DNA of 64,000 nucleotides from Collinsella sp. WCA1-178-WT-3 (M1) (GCF_009696325.1 NZ_VUME01000001.1:62001-126000); one strand, 5' to 3'; counted from the first letter of the stretch, positions 1-8,857 are shown. Notes: generated by a model not told the origin, from the sequence alone. Numbers and translations: made by a program.

Positions 1-7
1 CCATAAT

Positions 8-499
8 ATGCTCAGCTGGGCCAAGCAGCACGTTGAGTGGTCGCTTGCCGAGGGCGATTACACCGCGCGCGACGGCGTGCTCATGCTGGTGATCGACGTT
101 AACGGCAATGCCGCCATGACGGTGGGGGAGTACGAGCCGCTGGCCGATACTTCGGCCAAGGCGCTGCGTGCCCGCTCCGCCGAGGCCCGCTCCGAGGCCG
201 ACGAAACCGGCGTGGCACCCGAGCTGCTCGCCGCCGTCAACAACGGCGAGCTGGCCTTTGTGGCACCGGCGGACGAGTGCCTGTGTGGCACGGCGACGCT
301 TATCGAGCAGCTGGCTCAGACCAAGGGCATCCCGGTCACGCGCGTGGACATTCCCGCGCAGCTCAAGGGCGCGCTGTTCCTGGTGAGTGACGAGCACGGC
401 GTGGTCCCTGCCGCCGAGACGGACGCCGTCGAGTCCGACGCCGCTACGGTTGCCTTCTTTGCCGAAGGCTACGAAAAGCTCCGTGCCTGCCGCTTCTAA
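8..499 (+). CDS. Hypothetical protein, possibly the 3' part of a longer gene
   Basis: The frame encodes 163 residues and is also open through the codons at 2-7 up to the window edge. The ATG at 8 may therefore be internal, and only seven bases precede it, so no ribosome binding site can be judged. The product is acidic and alanine-rich, has no signal peptide or membrane segment, and carries no motif I recognise. Codon use (G or C in third positions) matches the neighbours. The gene ends just before the convergent regulator remnant at 518. Confidence 0.5.
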   Translation: MLSWAKQHVEWSLAEGDYTARDGVLMLVIDVNGNAAMTVGEYEPLADTSAKALRARSAEARSEADETGVAPELLAAVNNGELAFVAPADECLCGTATLIEQLAQTKGIPVTRVDIPAQLKGALFLVSDEHGVVPAAETDAVESDAATVAFFAEGYEKLRACRF

Positions 500-517
500 C
501 CTCAAGGCGGGGTGGGC

Positions 518-1321
518 TTACTGAAGCGAGCGAGCGCGTTCGATGGCGTAGGCGAGCGACAGCTGCTCCATCTCCGGGGCGCATTTGTAGCTCAGTCCGG
601 TGAGAGCTGTCACCTTATCGAGGCGATATCGAATCGTGTTCGGGTGCTGGCTCGTCTGCTTGGCGGTTCGCTCGATACGTCGGTCGTTCTCGATGAATGC
701 GGCGAGCGTGGATTCCAGTTCGCTGCCATGCTCGCTGTCGTGCTCGCGTATCGGCGAGAGAATCGCCTCCGAGAACGATCGCATCTCCGGGGTTTCCGCA
801 AAAGGCATCACGGTTTTCAGGATGCCGAGCTGCGTATAGCGGACGGGACCCTCGGCTCGTTGACAAGATAGGCGCTGTGCGTAAATCGCCTGTGAGATCG
901 CCTGCGCCACCGCCTCGTCTCCAAACAGAATATCGCTGATGCCGAGCCCTTCCGCTCCGCCATCGATACCGCTAACCTCGATGAGCTCCGTGAGCGCCTG
1001 CGCGATTCGCTCCACATCGAGCGTCTGCTCCGAGTCGCTTGTCGCTACGAATAGCAGACCTCCGTCATAGGGTGCCAGCATGTTGTGGCATTCGGCGAGG
1101 GTCGATTTTGAACAGAGACGTTCGATTTGCAAAAACGTACGCGGGTCGAGGGGCTCTGCAAACGATGCGAACAGGGCGACCGCTTCGTCCAGAAAGGCAT
1201 ATTCAGCGAGTCGGTGGCGGAGTTGATTCTGGGTAACGCTTCCGTGATCCTTGAGCGCAGCCGTCGCATCGTCCGTCAGAACCTTGCTGTTCTGGAAAAG
1301 TGGGTCGAGAGCGAGCCGCAC
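518..1321 (-). pseudogene. PucR/CdaR-type transcriptional regulator, 5'-truncated
   Basis: The C-terminal part (residues 203-265 of the 267-codon frame) is a PucR-family helix-turn-helix with the typical HPNTIRYRLDKV core at 226-237, preceded by a GGDEF-like regulatory region. Family members are usually longer, with a sensory N-terminal domain that is absent here. The first 30-35 codons are simply the antisense of an aminotransferase remnant on the other strand, so the ATG at 1321 is probably not a real start and the true homology begins near 1207. I infer a rearrangement that removed the 5' end. Whether a shortened DNA-binding protein is still made cannot be told from the sequence. Confidence 0.7.
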
Positions 1322-1555
1322 CTGTCGTTCGTCAAGCCCGAGGCGGGTAGCACCGCACTTGTGTATTACGACTACGATATCGACTCCAGGACGTTCTGCA
1401 CCGACATGATTAAGAAGTCCGGCGCGCTCGTCACCCCGGGCGATTGCTTCGAGGAGCCCAAGAGCATGCGTATCGGCTATGCATACTCCGATAACACCGA
1501 CGACCTGCAGAAGGGCCTGGATGCCATCTCTGCGTACATGCGTACACTCGAGTAG
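1211..1555 (+). pseudogene. Class I/II PLP aminotransferase, 3' fragment
   Basis: About 110 codons from near 1220 to the stop at 1555 match the C-terminal domain of a fold-type I aminotransferase: a helix with ILERSRRIV, then SFVKPEAGSTALVYY, a GALVTPGDCF turn and RIGYA before the end. The PLP-binding lysine and all upstream domains are missing. The in-frame ATG at 1127 lies in the antisense of the regulator and gives residues unlike the family. The fragment abuts the truncated PucR-type gene head to head, and both are cut at about 1207-1232, which suggests one deletion or inversion joint. It cannot encode an active enzyme. Confidence 0.75.
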
Positions 1556-1575
1556 AGGCTCAAGGTCGAAGTGAT

Positions 1576-1613
1576 GGGGCCGATCGGTTTAGGACCGGTC
1601 GGCCCCTATTTTC
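1576..1613 (+). terminator. Intrinsic terminator after aminotransferase remnant
   Basis: A 13-bp GC-rich stem (GGGGCCGATCGGT with a near-complementary right arm) closes a short loop and is followed by TATTTTCTC. It was probably the terminator of the intact aminotransferase gene. Confidence 0.7.
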
Positions 1614-1725
1614 TCTCAAGGCTACCGAACGCTTTTGTCACATTAGGTGCCCACGGGGTCGTATCGCTGCGACGCCGTGGGCATAATGGTGTGGAAAGTG
1701 CAAGTTGCGCGAAATGGGAGGACAC

Positions 1726-2397
1726 ATGGCGCTGATCTATGTCGTTGAGGACGACGAGCGCATTCGTCGTGAGCTTGTCGACATCCTTGCCCGCGCCGGG
1801 TTTGAAATCGAGGCCTGCGAATCGTTTGAGCATGTCTCGCGCGATATCCTTGCCGCCGCGCCCGACCTGGTGTTGCTTGACCTCACGCTTCCCGTCAAGG
1901 ACGGCCAACATATCTGCCACGAGGTTCGCCACGAATCCGAGGTTCCTATCATCGTCCTCACGTCGCGCACGACCGAGATCGACGAGGTCATGGCCATGAC
2001 GCTTGGCGCGGACGACTTTGTTCCCAAGCCTTACAGCGCCCGTGTGCTCGTGGCGCACATCAATGCGTTGCTGCGCCGCACCGCGGCGGCGGGCGATCGC
2101 AGCACGCTCGTCCACAAGGGGCTGGAGCTCGACCTCGCCCGCTCCATGGTCACCAATACGGCAACCGGCGACAGTACCGAGCTCACCAAAAACGAGCTGC
2201 GTATCCTCTCGCTGCTCTTGGGCCGCGCGGGCAAGATTGTCTCGCGCTCGGCTATCATGCAGGACCTGTGGGACTCCGACGCCTTCGTGGACGACAATAC
2301 GCTCACCGTCAATATCAACCGCCTGCGCACCACGCTCGAAAAAATCGGCATCAAGGGGTATTTGACGACGCATCGCGGCCAAGGCTATTCGGTCTAG
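1726..2397 (+). CDS. OmpR/PhoB-family response regulator
   Basis: This is a two-domain cytoplasmic regulator of 223 residues. The receiver domain (1-115) has the acidic pair D9-D10, the phospho-acceptor D52 in LLDLTLP, T79/S80 and K101 in PKPYS. A winged-helix DNA-binding domain follows (about 130-223, with NELRILSLLL and the closing HRGQGYSV). The ATG at 1726 is chosen because GGGAGG lies four bases upstream and the protein then begins MALIYVVEDDE; the upstream ATG at 1705 has no such support. The kinase gene starts nine bases after its stop, so the two form one operon. The target genes are not visible nearby. Confidence 0.9.
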   Translation: MALIYVVEDDERIRRELVDILARAGFEIEACESFEHVSRDILAAAPDLVLLDLTLPVKDGQHICHEVRHESEVPIIVLTSRTTEIDEVMAMTLGADDFVPKPYSARVLVAHINALLRRTAAAGDRSTLVHKGLELDLARSMVTNTATGDSTELTKNELRILSLLLGRAGKIVSRSAIMQDLWDSDAFVDDNTLTVNINRLRTTLEKIGIKGYLTTHRGQGYSV

Positions 2398-2406
2398 GAG
2401 CCGGTT

Positions 2407-3450
2407 ATGTCGTTTGCCAAGTTCTTTAAAGATGCACTGCTTCCCATTGCCGTGTGGACCTGCGGCGTGCTGCTGAGCTGTTTTGTACTGACGGTCGCCG
2501 GCGCCCCGGCATCCATCGTGGTCGTGGCGGTCGGTGTGTCCTTTATCTTTGGCATGCTGGGCATCGTGATCGAGTACGTGCGCCGTCGTCGTTTTCTGTG
2601 CCAGCTGGAGCGCGCGGCAGAGGAGCTGGGGAGCCCCGCTTGGGTGCAGGAGATGGTGCAATGCCCGACCTATGCCGAGGGCGAGCTCGAATATGAGGTC
2701 TTGCGCCGGGTGGGCAAAGCCGCTTGCGACGAGGTGGCGGAAGGCCGGCGCCAGACCGATGACTACCGCGACTATATCGAGAGCTGGGTCCACGAGGCCA
2801 AGCTGCCCCTGGCGGCGGCTCATCTGATTTTAGAAAACCTGGACGGCAGCGAAGACGACCTGTCGCGCGTGGATGACCTGGGTCGCGAGCTAGCTCGCGT
2901 GGAGCGCTATATCGATCAGGCGCTGTACTATGCGCGCTCGGAAGTCGTAGAGCGCGACTACCTGATTCGCCGCTGGGGTCTCAAGAGCTTGGTGACGGGC
3001 GCGATTAAAGCCAACGCGCGCGAGCTCATCGCGGCGCACGTGGCTCCGGTGTGCGAGAACCTCGACTTTGAGGTGTTCACCGACGAGAAATGGCTCGAGT
3101 TTATTCTGGGCCAGCTCATTCAGAACAGCATTAAATATGCGCGTGAGGACGGCGCGAAGATTGTGTTTTCGGGTGCGTTGCTGGACGAGGGCCTGGCAAG
3201 CGAGCGCATCGAGCTTACCGTCGCGGACAACGGCTGCGGCGTGAGCGCGGCTGACCTGCCGCGCGTGTTCGAGAAGGGCTTTACCGGCGATAACGGCCGC
3301 ACCACCAAGCGCGCAACGGGCATCGGCCTCTACCTGGTGGCGCGCCTGTGTTCCAAGATGGGCATCGACGTCACCGCGGCATCGGAGCCGGGCGAAGGCT
3401 TTGTCGTAACATTCGCTTTCTCGACCAACAAGTTCCAATACTTCGAGTAG
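2407..3450 (+). CDS. Intramembrane-sensing type sensor histidine kinase
   Basis: The 347-residue kinase has two N-terminal membrane helices (about 11-31 and 35-57) separated by only a few residues, so there is practically no extracellular sensor. The phospho-acceptor histidine is H129 in ESWVHEAKLPLAAAHL, and the ATPase domain shows the N box around Q239-N240, DNGCG near 274 and GIGLYL further on. This short architecture is that of BceS/YxdK-like kinases, which usually sense cell-wall antibiotics through a partner ABC transporter. No such transporter lies next to this pair, so the stimulus is unknown. It phosphorylates the regulator encoded just upstream. Confidence 0.88.
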   Translation: MSFAKFFKDALLPIAVWTCGVLLSCFVLTVAGAPASIVVVAVGVSFIFGMLGIVIEYVRRRRFLCQLERAAEELGSPAWVQEMVQCPTYAEGELEYEVLRRVGKAACDEVAEGRRQTDDYRDYIESWVHEAKLPLAAAHLILENLDGSEDDLSRVDDLGRELARVERYIDQALYYARSEVVERDYLIRRWGLKSLVTGAIKANARELIAAHVAPVCENLDFEVFTDEKWLEFILGQLIQNSIKYAREDGAKIVFSGALLDEGLASERIELTVADNGCGVSAADLPRVFEKGFTGDNGRTTKRATGIGLYLVARLCSKMGIDVTAASEPGEGFVVTFAFSTNKFQYFE

Positions 3451-3482
3451 TGCACGCGGCAGACGTCAGCCCAAACAAAAAC

Positions 3483-3525
3483 GTGCCGCCCCGAACAAAA
3501 CGCGCCGCCCCGTTTGGGGCGGCAC
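3483..3525. terminator. GC-rich hairpin between convergent genes
   Basis: The arm GCCGCCCC pairs with GGGGCGGC across a GTTT loop, and a second copy of the left arm at 3483-3492 could pair alternatively. Read on the minus strand the hairpin is followed by TTTTG, so it may end transcription arriving from that side. Confidence 0.5.
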
Positions 3526-3551
3526 GCCATCTCTCTATTCAGCTAACTCGC

Positions 3552-3680
3552 TGAAGTACGGTGACGAAGGCGCAAGGCCGGGAGGGGTTATCTAAGCCGA
3601 CATCCCGCAGCCGCGAAGCGGCGAGGACGTCGGCGTGATAACCCCGCAGGCCTTGCGCCGGCGGGAAGGAACCTACTTCA
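3552..3680. repeat. Long imperfect palindrome overlapping the end of usp
   Basis: Nested complementary segments are GGCGCAAGGCC (3569-3579) with GGCCTTGCGCC (3649-3659), GGGGTTAT with ATAACCCC, GCCGAC with GTCGGC, and a GCCGCGAAGCGGC tip. An outer TGAAGTA/TACTTCA pair reaches into the stop codon of the convergent usp gene. The 91-nt core would fold as one long hairpin. It could be a bidirectional terminator or a REP-like element. Confidence 0.65.
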
Positions 3681-4110
3681 CGACCAAGATGTCGCAGTCG
3701 GTGTTGCGCAGCAGGAATGTCGAAATCGAACCCAGGAGCGCATACTTGATCGAGGAAAGGCCACGAGCGCCGCAGAGCACCAGATCGGGCTTGACCACGT
3801 CGAGCATCTCGTCCTTGAGCGTCTCGCGAATACGGCCGGCGCGAATCATGACTTCGACCTCGGGAATGTTGGGATTAGCCTTGGCCTCTTCGAGCTGCTT
3901 GGCAATGGAGTTCTTAAAGGCCTCCTCCAGGCCGTTGACCAGGTCGACCGGATAGGAACCGGCGCTCTCGAGCGCCGTGGAATCGATGACGTGACCGATG
4001 ATCAGCTTGGCGCCATTGTTTGCGGCGACCTTGATAGCGCGTGTGAGCACAAAATCCTGCTGCTCAGTACCGTCGAGTGAAACAAATACCTTGGTATAGC
4101 CCTCGTTCAT
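3673..4110 (-). CDS. Universal stress protein (UspA family)
   Basis: This single-domain Usp protein has 145 residues, the usual length. It begins YTKVFVSLDGT and carries the ATP-binding signature GARG at 114-117 followed nine residues later by GS at 127-128. It therefore probably belongs to the nucleotide-binding Usp class; the client process is not known. The start is supported by AAGGAGGAAACC just upstream on the minus strand. It is monocistronic, divergent from uppP, and its stop lies inside a long palindrome. Confidence 0.92.
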   Translation of the reverse strand: MNEGYTKVFVSLDGTEQQDFVLTRAIKVAANNGAKLIIGHVIDSTALESAGSYPVDLVNGLEEAFKNSIAKQLEEAKANPNIPEVEVMIRAGRIRETLKDEMLDVVKPDLVLCGARGLSSIKYALLGSISTFLLRNTDCDILVVK

Positions 4111-4352
4111 GGTTTCCTCCTTGGTCTATCGCACGGGCGCGGGGCTCGCGCATCGGGCGACGTGTTGGCCGCCGGACACTTTAGCTTGTTGCAGTTATAC
4201 CCAAGGATTTCGGTTTGACCGCTCGCAATTCTGTGAACGGGCGAGATTTTTGGTAAGGGTGGGCGCGGCCGCGGCCGAACGGTTGATAATGGGACATCGC
4301 CCGCAACCGTCCGCAGAACAACTATCGGCGGGTGACAAACGAGGGGGTCCCT

Positions 4353-5333
4353 TTGGATATCATCGAGCTTCTAAAATCTGCCTTCATGGGCCTGGTCGAG
4401 GGCATCACCGAATGGCTGCCCGTTTCGTCGACGGGCCACATGATCTTGGTGGACGAGTTCGTCAAGATGAATGTGAGCGAGACATTCTGGAATATGTTCC
4501 TGGTCGTGATTCAGCTTGGCGCCATTTTGGCCGTCTGCGTTCTGTTCTTCTACGACTTAAATCCGTTCTCGCCCAGCAAGGGCAAGGAGGGTCGTCGCGA
4601 CACCTGGGTGCTGTGGGGCAAGATTGTGCTTGGCTGTATTCCCGCCGCGGCGATCGGTCTGCCGCTCAACGACTGGATGGAGGAGCATTTCTATAACGCT
4701 CCCGTCGTGGCGCTGGCACTCATCGTGTACGGCGTGTTGTTTATCGTGATTGAGAACTGGCGTGCGAGTAAGCGCGAGAATGCCGCTCTTGCCGATTCGT
4801 TTGGTTCGCGTGCTGTGGTGGCGGGCGGGCGTTCCGCCGGTGCACACTTCGCGGCGCCTGCGGCGGATATTGCCGAAGACAATGACAATGACGAGGATTT
4901 GGATTTTGGATCCATCGCCACGCTCGAGGACCTGAGCTGGAAGACCGCATTGGGTATCGGTTGCTTCCAGGTGCTTTCGCTGATTCCGGGCACATCACGC
5001 TCCGGCTCTACCATTATCGGCGGCCTGCTGCTGGGCTGCACGCGCTCGGTGGCGTCCAAGTTCACGTTTTTCCTGGCCATTCCCGTTATGTTTGGCGCGA
5101 GCGCGCTCAAGCTGGTCAAGTACTTCGTTAAGGGCGGTACGTTTGGCACCAACGAGATTGCCATTCTGGGCGTGGGCTGCGTCGTGGCCTTTGTGGTTTC
5201 GCTTATTGCCATCAAGTGGCTCATGGGCTTCGTTCGCCGTCACGACTTTAAGTGCTTTGGCGTCTACCGCATTATTCTGGGCATCGTGGTGCTCGCGTAC
5301 TTCTTTGTTCTGGAGCCTATGCTCGGCCTGTAA
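4353..5333 (+). CDS. uppP: Undecaprenyl-diphosphatase
   Basis: This integral membrane enzyme dephosphorylates undecaprenyl diphosphate to recycle the lipid carrier for peptidoglycan synthesis, and overproduction of the family gives bacitracin resistance. The signatures EGITEWLPVSSTGHM near the N-terminus and PGTSRSGST near residue 210 are intact. I choose the TTG at 4353 because it gives the family N-terminus (DIIELLKSAFMGLVEG) and GAGGGGG lies five bases upstream; an in-frame GTG at 4332 lacks this. About 50 residues (roughly 140-192) form an acidic, low-complexity loop (DNDNDEDLD) between membrane segments, which is not usual for the family. Confidence 0.93.
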   Translation: MDIIELLKSAFMGLVEGITEWLPVSSTGHMILVDEFVKMNVSETFWNMFLVVIQLGAILAVCVLFFYDLNPFSPSKGKEGRRDTWVLWGKIVLGCIPAAAIGLPLNDWMEEHFYNAPVVALALIVYGVLFIVIENWRASKRENAALADSFGSRAVVAGGRSAGAHFAAPAADIAEDNDNDEDLDFGSIATLEDLSWKTALGIGCFQVLSLIPGTSRSGSTIIGGLLLGCTRSVASKFTFFLAIPVMFGASALKLVKYFVKGGTFGTNEIAILGVGCVVAFVVSLIAIKWLMGFVRRHDFKCFGVYRIILGIVVLAYFFVLEPMLGL

Positions 5334-5377
5334 CTTAGTCGACGCTGCGCGGCGGCCAGGGCGACAACTTGTCATTC

Positions 5378-5419
5378 AAAGGGGGCGGCATGACCATAAG
5401 GTCTATGCCGCCCCCTTTT
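5378..5419. terminator. Terminator after uppP
   Basis: A 14-bp stem (AAAGGGGGCGGCAT with its complement) around a short loop is followed by TTTTC. The A-run on the left would make it work on both strands. Confidence 0.85.
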
Positions 5420-5494
5420 CATGCCAATTTGTTCGCCCTGGCTGCCGCTCGCTGCTGCTGTCACGACATCGGCGGTTTCGTGATTGTCAATAGA

Positions 5495-5527
5495 TTGGTG
5501 CAAAGTAACCTGACCCCATTGCGCCAA
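5495..5527. repeat. 33-bp palindromic repeat, family B copy 1
   Basis: The element starts TTGGTGCAAAGTAACCTG and ends ATTGCGCCAA, so its ends are inverted repeats. A near-identical sequence lies in the opposite orientation at 11878-11908. The rest of the 5420-5666 interval shows no gene and leads into pcrA. Confidence 0.6.
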
Positions 5528-5666
5528 ATCCGCTGGGGTGGCCCAGAGCGCGGCGCACGGAGTCGTGGTGTGATTTGCATCGGTGTCCGCGCGGCTCGGT
5601 ATACTGGTACGGCTCAAACTATGGCGCCGCCCGCAGGCGCGCCGTCCGTCAGATGAGGAGTCGCCC

Positions 5667-8570
5667 ATGACCCAGCCCTTGCCCTGGGAAAAGAACGCCG
5701 CAGTACCCGTGCCGCCCGCGCCGGAACCCGTGCCGCTCGATGCATACACCGCCCCCGCTGCGCCGGAGCCCGAGCTCGTTCCGCTCGACATCTACGACGC
5801 TCCCGCGCCGGCACCCAAGCCCGTCAAGCCGCTCGTCGACATCGACAGCCTTAATCCCGCCCAGCGCGAGGCCGTCCTGACCACCGAGGGCCCGTTGCTG
5901 GTCCTCGCCGGCGCAGGCTCGGGCAAGACCCGCGTCCTGACCTTCCGCATCGCGCATATGCTCGGCGACCTGGGTGTTAAGCCTTGGCAGGTTCTTGCCA
6001 TCACGTTTACCAACAAAGCCGCGGCCGAGATGCGCGAGCGTCTGACGGCGCTCATTCCCAGCGGTACCCGCGGCATGTGGGTGTGCACCTTCCACGCCAT
6101 GTGCGTGCGCATGCTGCGCGAGGACGCCGACCTGCTGGGTTACACCGGTCAATTCACCATCTACGATGACGATGACTCAAAGCGCATGGTGCGTGACATT
6201 ATGCAGGCGCTCGGCATCGAGCAAAAGCAGTTCCCCATCAACATGATTCGCAGCAAGATCAGTTCGGCCAAAAACGCCATGATCGGCCCCGAGGACATGC
6301 TCAAATCCGCCGATAGCCCCAACGATAAAAAGGCCGCGCAGGTCTACCTGGAGCTGGAGCGCCGCCTGCGCGCCGCCAACGCGATGGACTTCGACGATTT
6401 GCTCGTGCGCACACTCGAACTGCTGCGCACCCGCCCCGAGGTGCTCGACAAGTACCAGGAGCGCTTCCGCTACATTAGCGTCGACGAGTATCAGGACACC
6501 AACCACGTCCAGTACGAAATCGCCAACCTTCTGGCCGCCAAGTACCAAAACCTCATGGTTGTGGGCGACGATGACCAGTCCATTTACAGCTGGCGTGGCG
6601 CCGACATCACCAACATCTTGGACTTTGAGCAGGACTTTAAAAACTGCAAGACCGTTAAGCTCGAGCAGAACTACCGCTCTACGGGCCATATCCTAAACGC
6701 CGCCAACGCCGTGGTGCGCCACAACTCGCAGCGCAAGGACAAGCGCCTGTTTACGGCTGAGGGCGATGGCGAGAAGATTCAGGCCTTCCAGGCGAGCGAC
6801 GAGCGCGACGAGGGCCGCTGGATTGCCGGTGAGATCGAGAAACTGCATGCCAAAGGCACGAGCTACGACGACATCGCCGTGTTTTATCGCACCAACGCCC
6901 AGTCGCGTATTCTCGAAGATATGTTTCTGCGCGCGGGCGTGCCCTACAAGATTGTGGGCGGCACTCGATTCTTCGACCGTGCCGAGATTCGCGACGTCAT
7001 GGCCTACCTCAAGATGATCGTGAACCCGGCCGACGAGATGAGTGTCAAGCGCGTCATCAACACACCGCGCCGCGGCATTGGCTCCACCTCAATCCAAAAG
7101 ATCGAGCAGCTGGCACGCGACAACCGTTGCTCGTTCTTCCAGGCTTGTGAGATCGCGTGCGCCGAAACCGGCATGTTTAGTGCCAAGGTGCGCAACGGCC
7201 TGTCGAGCTTTGTCTCACTGGTGCGCGAGGGCCGCCGCATGGACGGCGAGCTCAAGGATGTTGTCGAGATGATCGTCGATAAGACGGGCCTGCTGCAGGC
7301 GTTTCGCGCCGAGGGCACCATGGAGTCCGAGAGCCGCGCCGAGAACATCCAGGAATTTCTGGGCGTTGCCGCCGAATTTGAGGAGACGCACGAGGATATC
7401 GAGGGTACGCTCGAGAGCCTAGAAGAGCTGCGCGCAGCCGGTGTTGCCGACGTGCCTGCCGGCGCCGAGCCCGAGCCCGTCGTGGTGAGCGCGCCTGCGC
7501 CCGAACCGGGGCCATCTGTCCCGGCATCCTCGTTTGAGGCGCTCGTCGGCGCCCGTGACGCCGTGGGCTCCAATCCGCTCGATGGCTTGGCCGCTCCGGC
7601 GCTGTCTCCGCAGGATGCCCTGGCCGCCGCCATCGCAGGCAACGCGTATGCCACGCCGACGGAGCTGCCGGCGGGTGCCGTGCATGCCGGCGAGATCGAG
7701 CGTACCTACGGTCCGCTCACCTGTAAGGCGCTGCCGGCACTCATGGAGTGGCTGGCCTTGCGCTCCGACTTGGATTCCCTGGCCGGCGAGACGCATGCCA
7801 TTACCATGATGACTATCCACTCCGCCAAGGGCCTGGAGTTTCCGGCGGTGTTTGTGGCCGGCATGGAGGAGGGTATCTTTCCGCACGTGCACGACTTTGG
7901 CGGCAGCGATGATCCGGGCAAGCTCGAGGAGGAGCGTCGCCTGGCCTACGTCGCCATCACGCGTGCCCGCAAGCGCCTGTTCTTGACCTATGCGGCCACG
8001 CGTCGCACCTACGGTTCGACCTCCGCCAACCCGCGTTCGCGCTTTCTCAACGAGATTCCGTTTGAGGATATCGAGTTTAGCGGTATCGGTTCTGCCGGTT
8101 TTGAGGGCACGGGCTGGGAGAAGCGCGGCGACCGTCGCGGCACCTTTGGCTCGGGCATGGGTTCGGATATGTATGGCGGCAAGGTGTTTGGTTCGCATAC
8201 GCGCTCGACCGGCGGTTCCGGTTCGCGCGGCGGATCGAGCTTCGACGATTTCTTTGGCGGCAGCAGCTACGGGACCGAGCGCCATCGTGGGGTCTCGCCC
8301 GACGCCGGTCGCGTTGCCTCGACCTTTGGCTCGGGCGCACCGCGAGCCAAAAAGCCGTCGTCCAAGGTGTCCCCGACAGTGGAGCGCAAGGTCGATCGCG
8401 CCAGCGCGTCGCAGGACTTTGCCGCGGGCGATACCGTGAGTCATAAGACCTTTGGCACGGGCACCGTGATCTCGGTCGCTGGAGACATGATCGAGGTCCA
8501 ATTCGAAAAGACCGGCCAGACCAAAAAGCTTATGAAGGGCTTTGCGCCGATCGTTAAGCTGAATGCCTAA
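5667..8570 (+). CDS. pcrA: ATP-dependent DNA helicase, UvrD/PcrA type
   Basis: This superfamily 1A 3'-5' helicase of 967 residues acts in nucleotide excision repair and in clearing proteins from DNA. All motifs are readable in order: Walker A GAGSGKT near 80, TFTNKAAAEMR, VDEYQDTN, VVGDDDQSIYSWRGAD, NYRST, TIHSAKGLEFPAVF and AYVAITRARKRL. A proline/alanine-rich insertion of about 100 residues (about 571-678) interrupts the region before the last motifs. The end is a Tudor-like module (HKTFGTGTV...VQFEKTGQTKKL) as in PcrA. GAGGAG six bases before the ATG at 5667 supports this start rather than the longer frame. The gene stands alone. Confidence 0.95.
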   Translation: MTQPLPWEKNAAVPVPPAPEPVPLDAYTAPAAPEPELVPLDIYDAPAPAPKPVKPLVDIDSLNPAQREAVLTTEGPLLVLAGAGSGKTRVLTFRIAHMLGDLGVKPWQVLAITFTNKAAAEMRERLTALIPSGTRGMWVCTFHAMCVRMLREDADLLGYTGQFTIYDDDDSKRMVRDIMQALGIEQKQFPINMIRSKISSAKNAMIGPEDMLKSADSPNDKKAAQVYLELERRLRAANAMDFDDLLVRTLELLRTRPEVLDKYQERFRYISVDEYQDTNHVQYEIANLLAAKYQNLMVVGDDDQSIYSWRGADITNILDFEQDFKNCKTVKLEQNYRSTGHILNAANAVVRHNSQRKDKRLFTAEGDGEKIQAFQASDERDEGRWIAGEIEKLHAKGTSYDDIAVFYRTNAQSRILEDMFLRAGVPYKIVGGTRFFDRAEIRDVMAYLKMIVNPADEMSVKRVINTPRRGIGSTSIQKIEQLARDNRCSFFQACEIACAETGMFSAKVRNGLSSFVSLVREGRRMDGELKDVVEMIVDKTGLLQAFRAEGTMESESRAENIQEFLGVAAEFEETHEDIEGTLESLEELRAAGVADVPAGAEPEPVVVSAPAPEPGPSVPASSFEALVGARDAVGSNPLDGLAAPALSPQDALAAAIAGNAYATPTELPAGAVHAGEIERTYGPLTCKALPALMEWLALRSDLDSLAGETHAITMMTIHSAKGLEFPAVFVAGMEEGIFPHVHDFGGSDDPGKLEEERRLAYVAITRARKRLFLTYAATRRTYGSTSANPRSRFLNEIPFEDIEFSGIGSAGFEGTGWEKRGDRRGTFGSGMGSDMYGGKVFGSHTRSTGGSGSRGGSSFDDFFGGSSYGTERHRGVSPDAGRVASTFGSGAPRAKKPSSKVSPTVERKVDRASASQDFAAGDTVSHKTFGTGTVISVAGDMIEVQFEKTGQTKKLMKGFAPIVKLNA

Positions 8571-8584
8571 CTGCGAGGTTGGCC

Positions 8585-8699
8585 GGGCGCGCCGGGGGCT
8601 TTGGTCGCCTGCTCGGACAGTCCTGCTCGCACGGAGAGCACATTAAGTGCTCTCCGGCTCGTGCGGAACTCGCGATCGACCAAAGCCCCCGGCGCGCCC
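8585..8699. repeat. 115-nt palindrome with 23-bp perfect arms
   Basis: The left arm 8585-8607 (beginning GGGCGCGCCGGGGGC) is perfectly complementary to 8677-8699. Inside, GAGAGCAC and GTGCTCTC form a second perfect stem around ATTAA. The whole segment would fold as a long two-tier hairpin. It lies just after pcrA. The rest of 8571-8857 holds only the terminator at 8798. Confidence 0.8.
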
Positions 8700-8797
8700 T
8701 CTTCCTTGTGGCGTTTTGGCCTGCAGCTTGCGAACGTCGCTCTGCTCGTTCGTTTTTTGATCTGGAGAGCCGGGTGGGCTGATAGATAGATACGAGT

Positions 8798-8832
8798 AGG
8801 GGCTCTTCCGTACATGGTCGGGAGAGCCCCTT
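8798..8832. terminator. Terminator between pcrA and manA
   Basis: AGGGGCTCT pairs with AGAGCCCCT around a 17-nt loop, and a T-rich tract (TTGTTGCGTTTT) follows on the plus strand. It separates the two convergent genes. Confidence 0.7.
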
Positions 8833-8857
8833 GTTGCGTTTTGGTTGTTGGCGCGAC

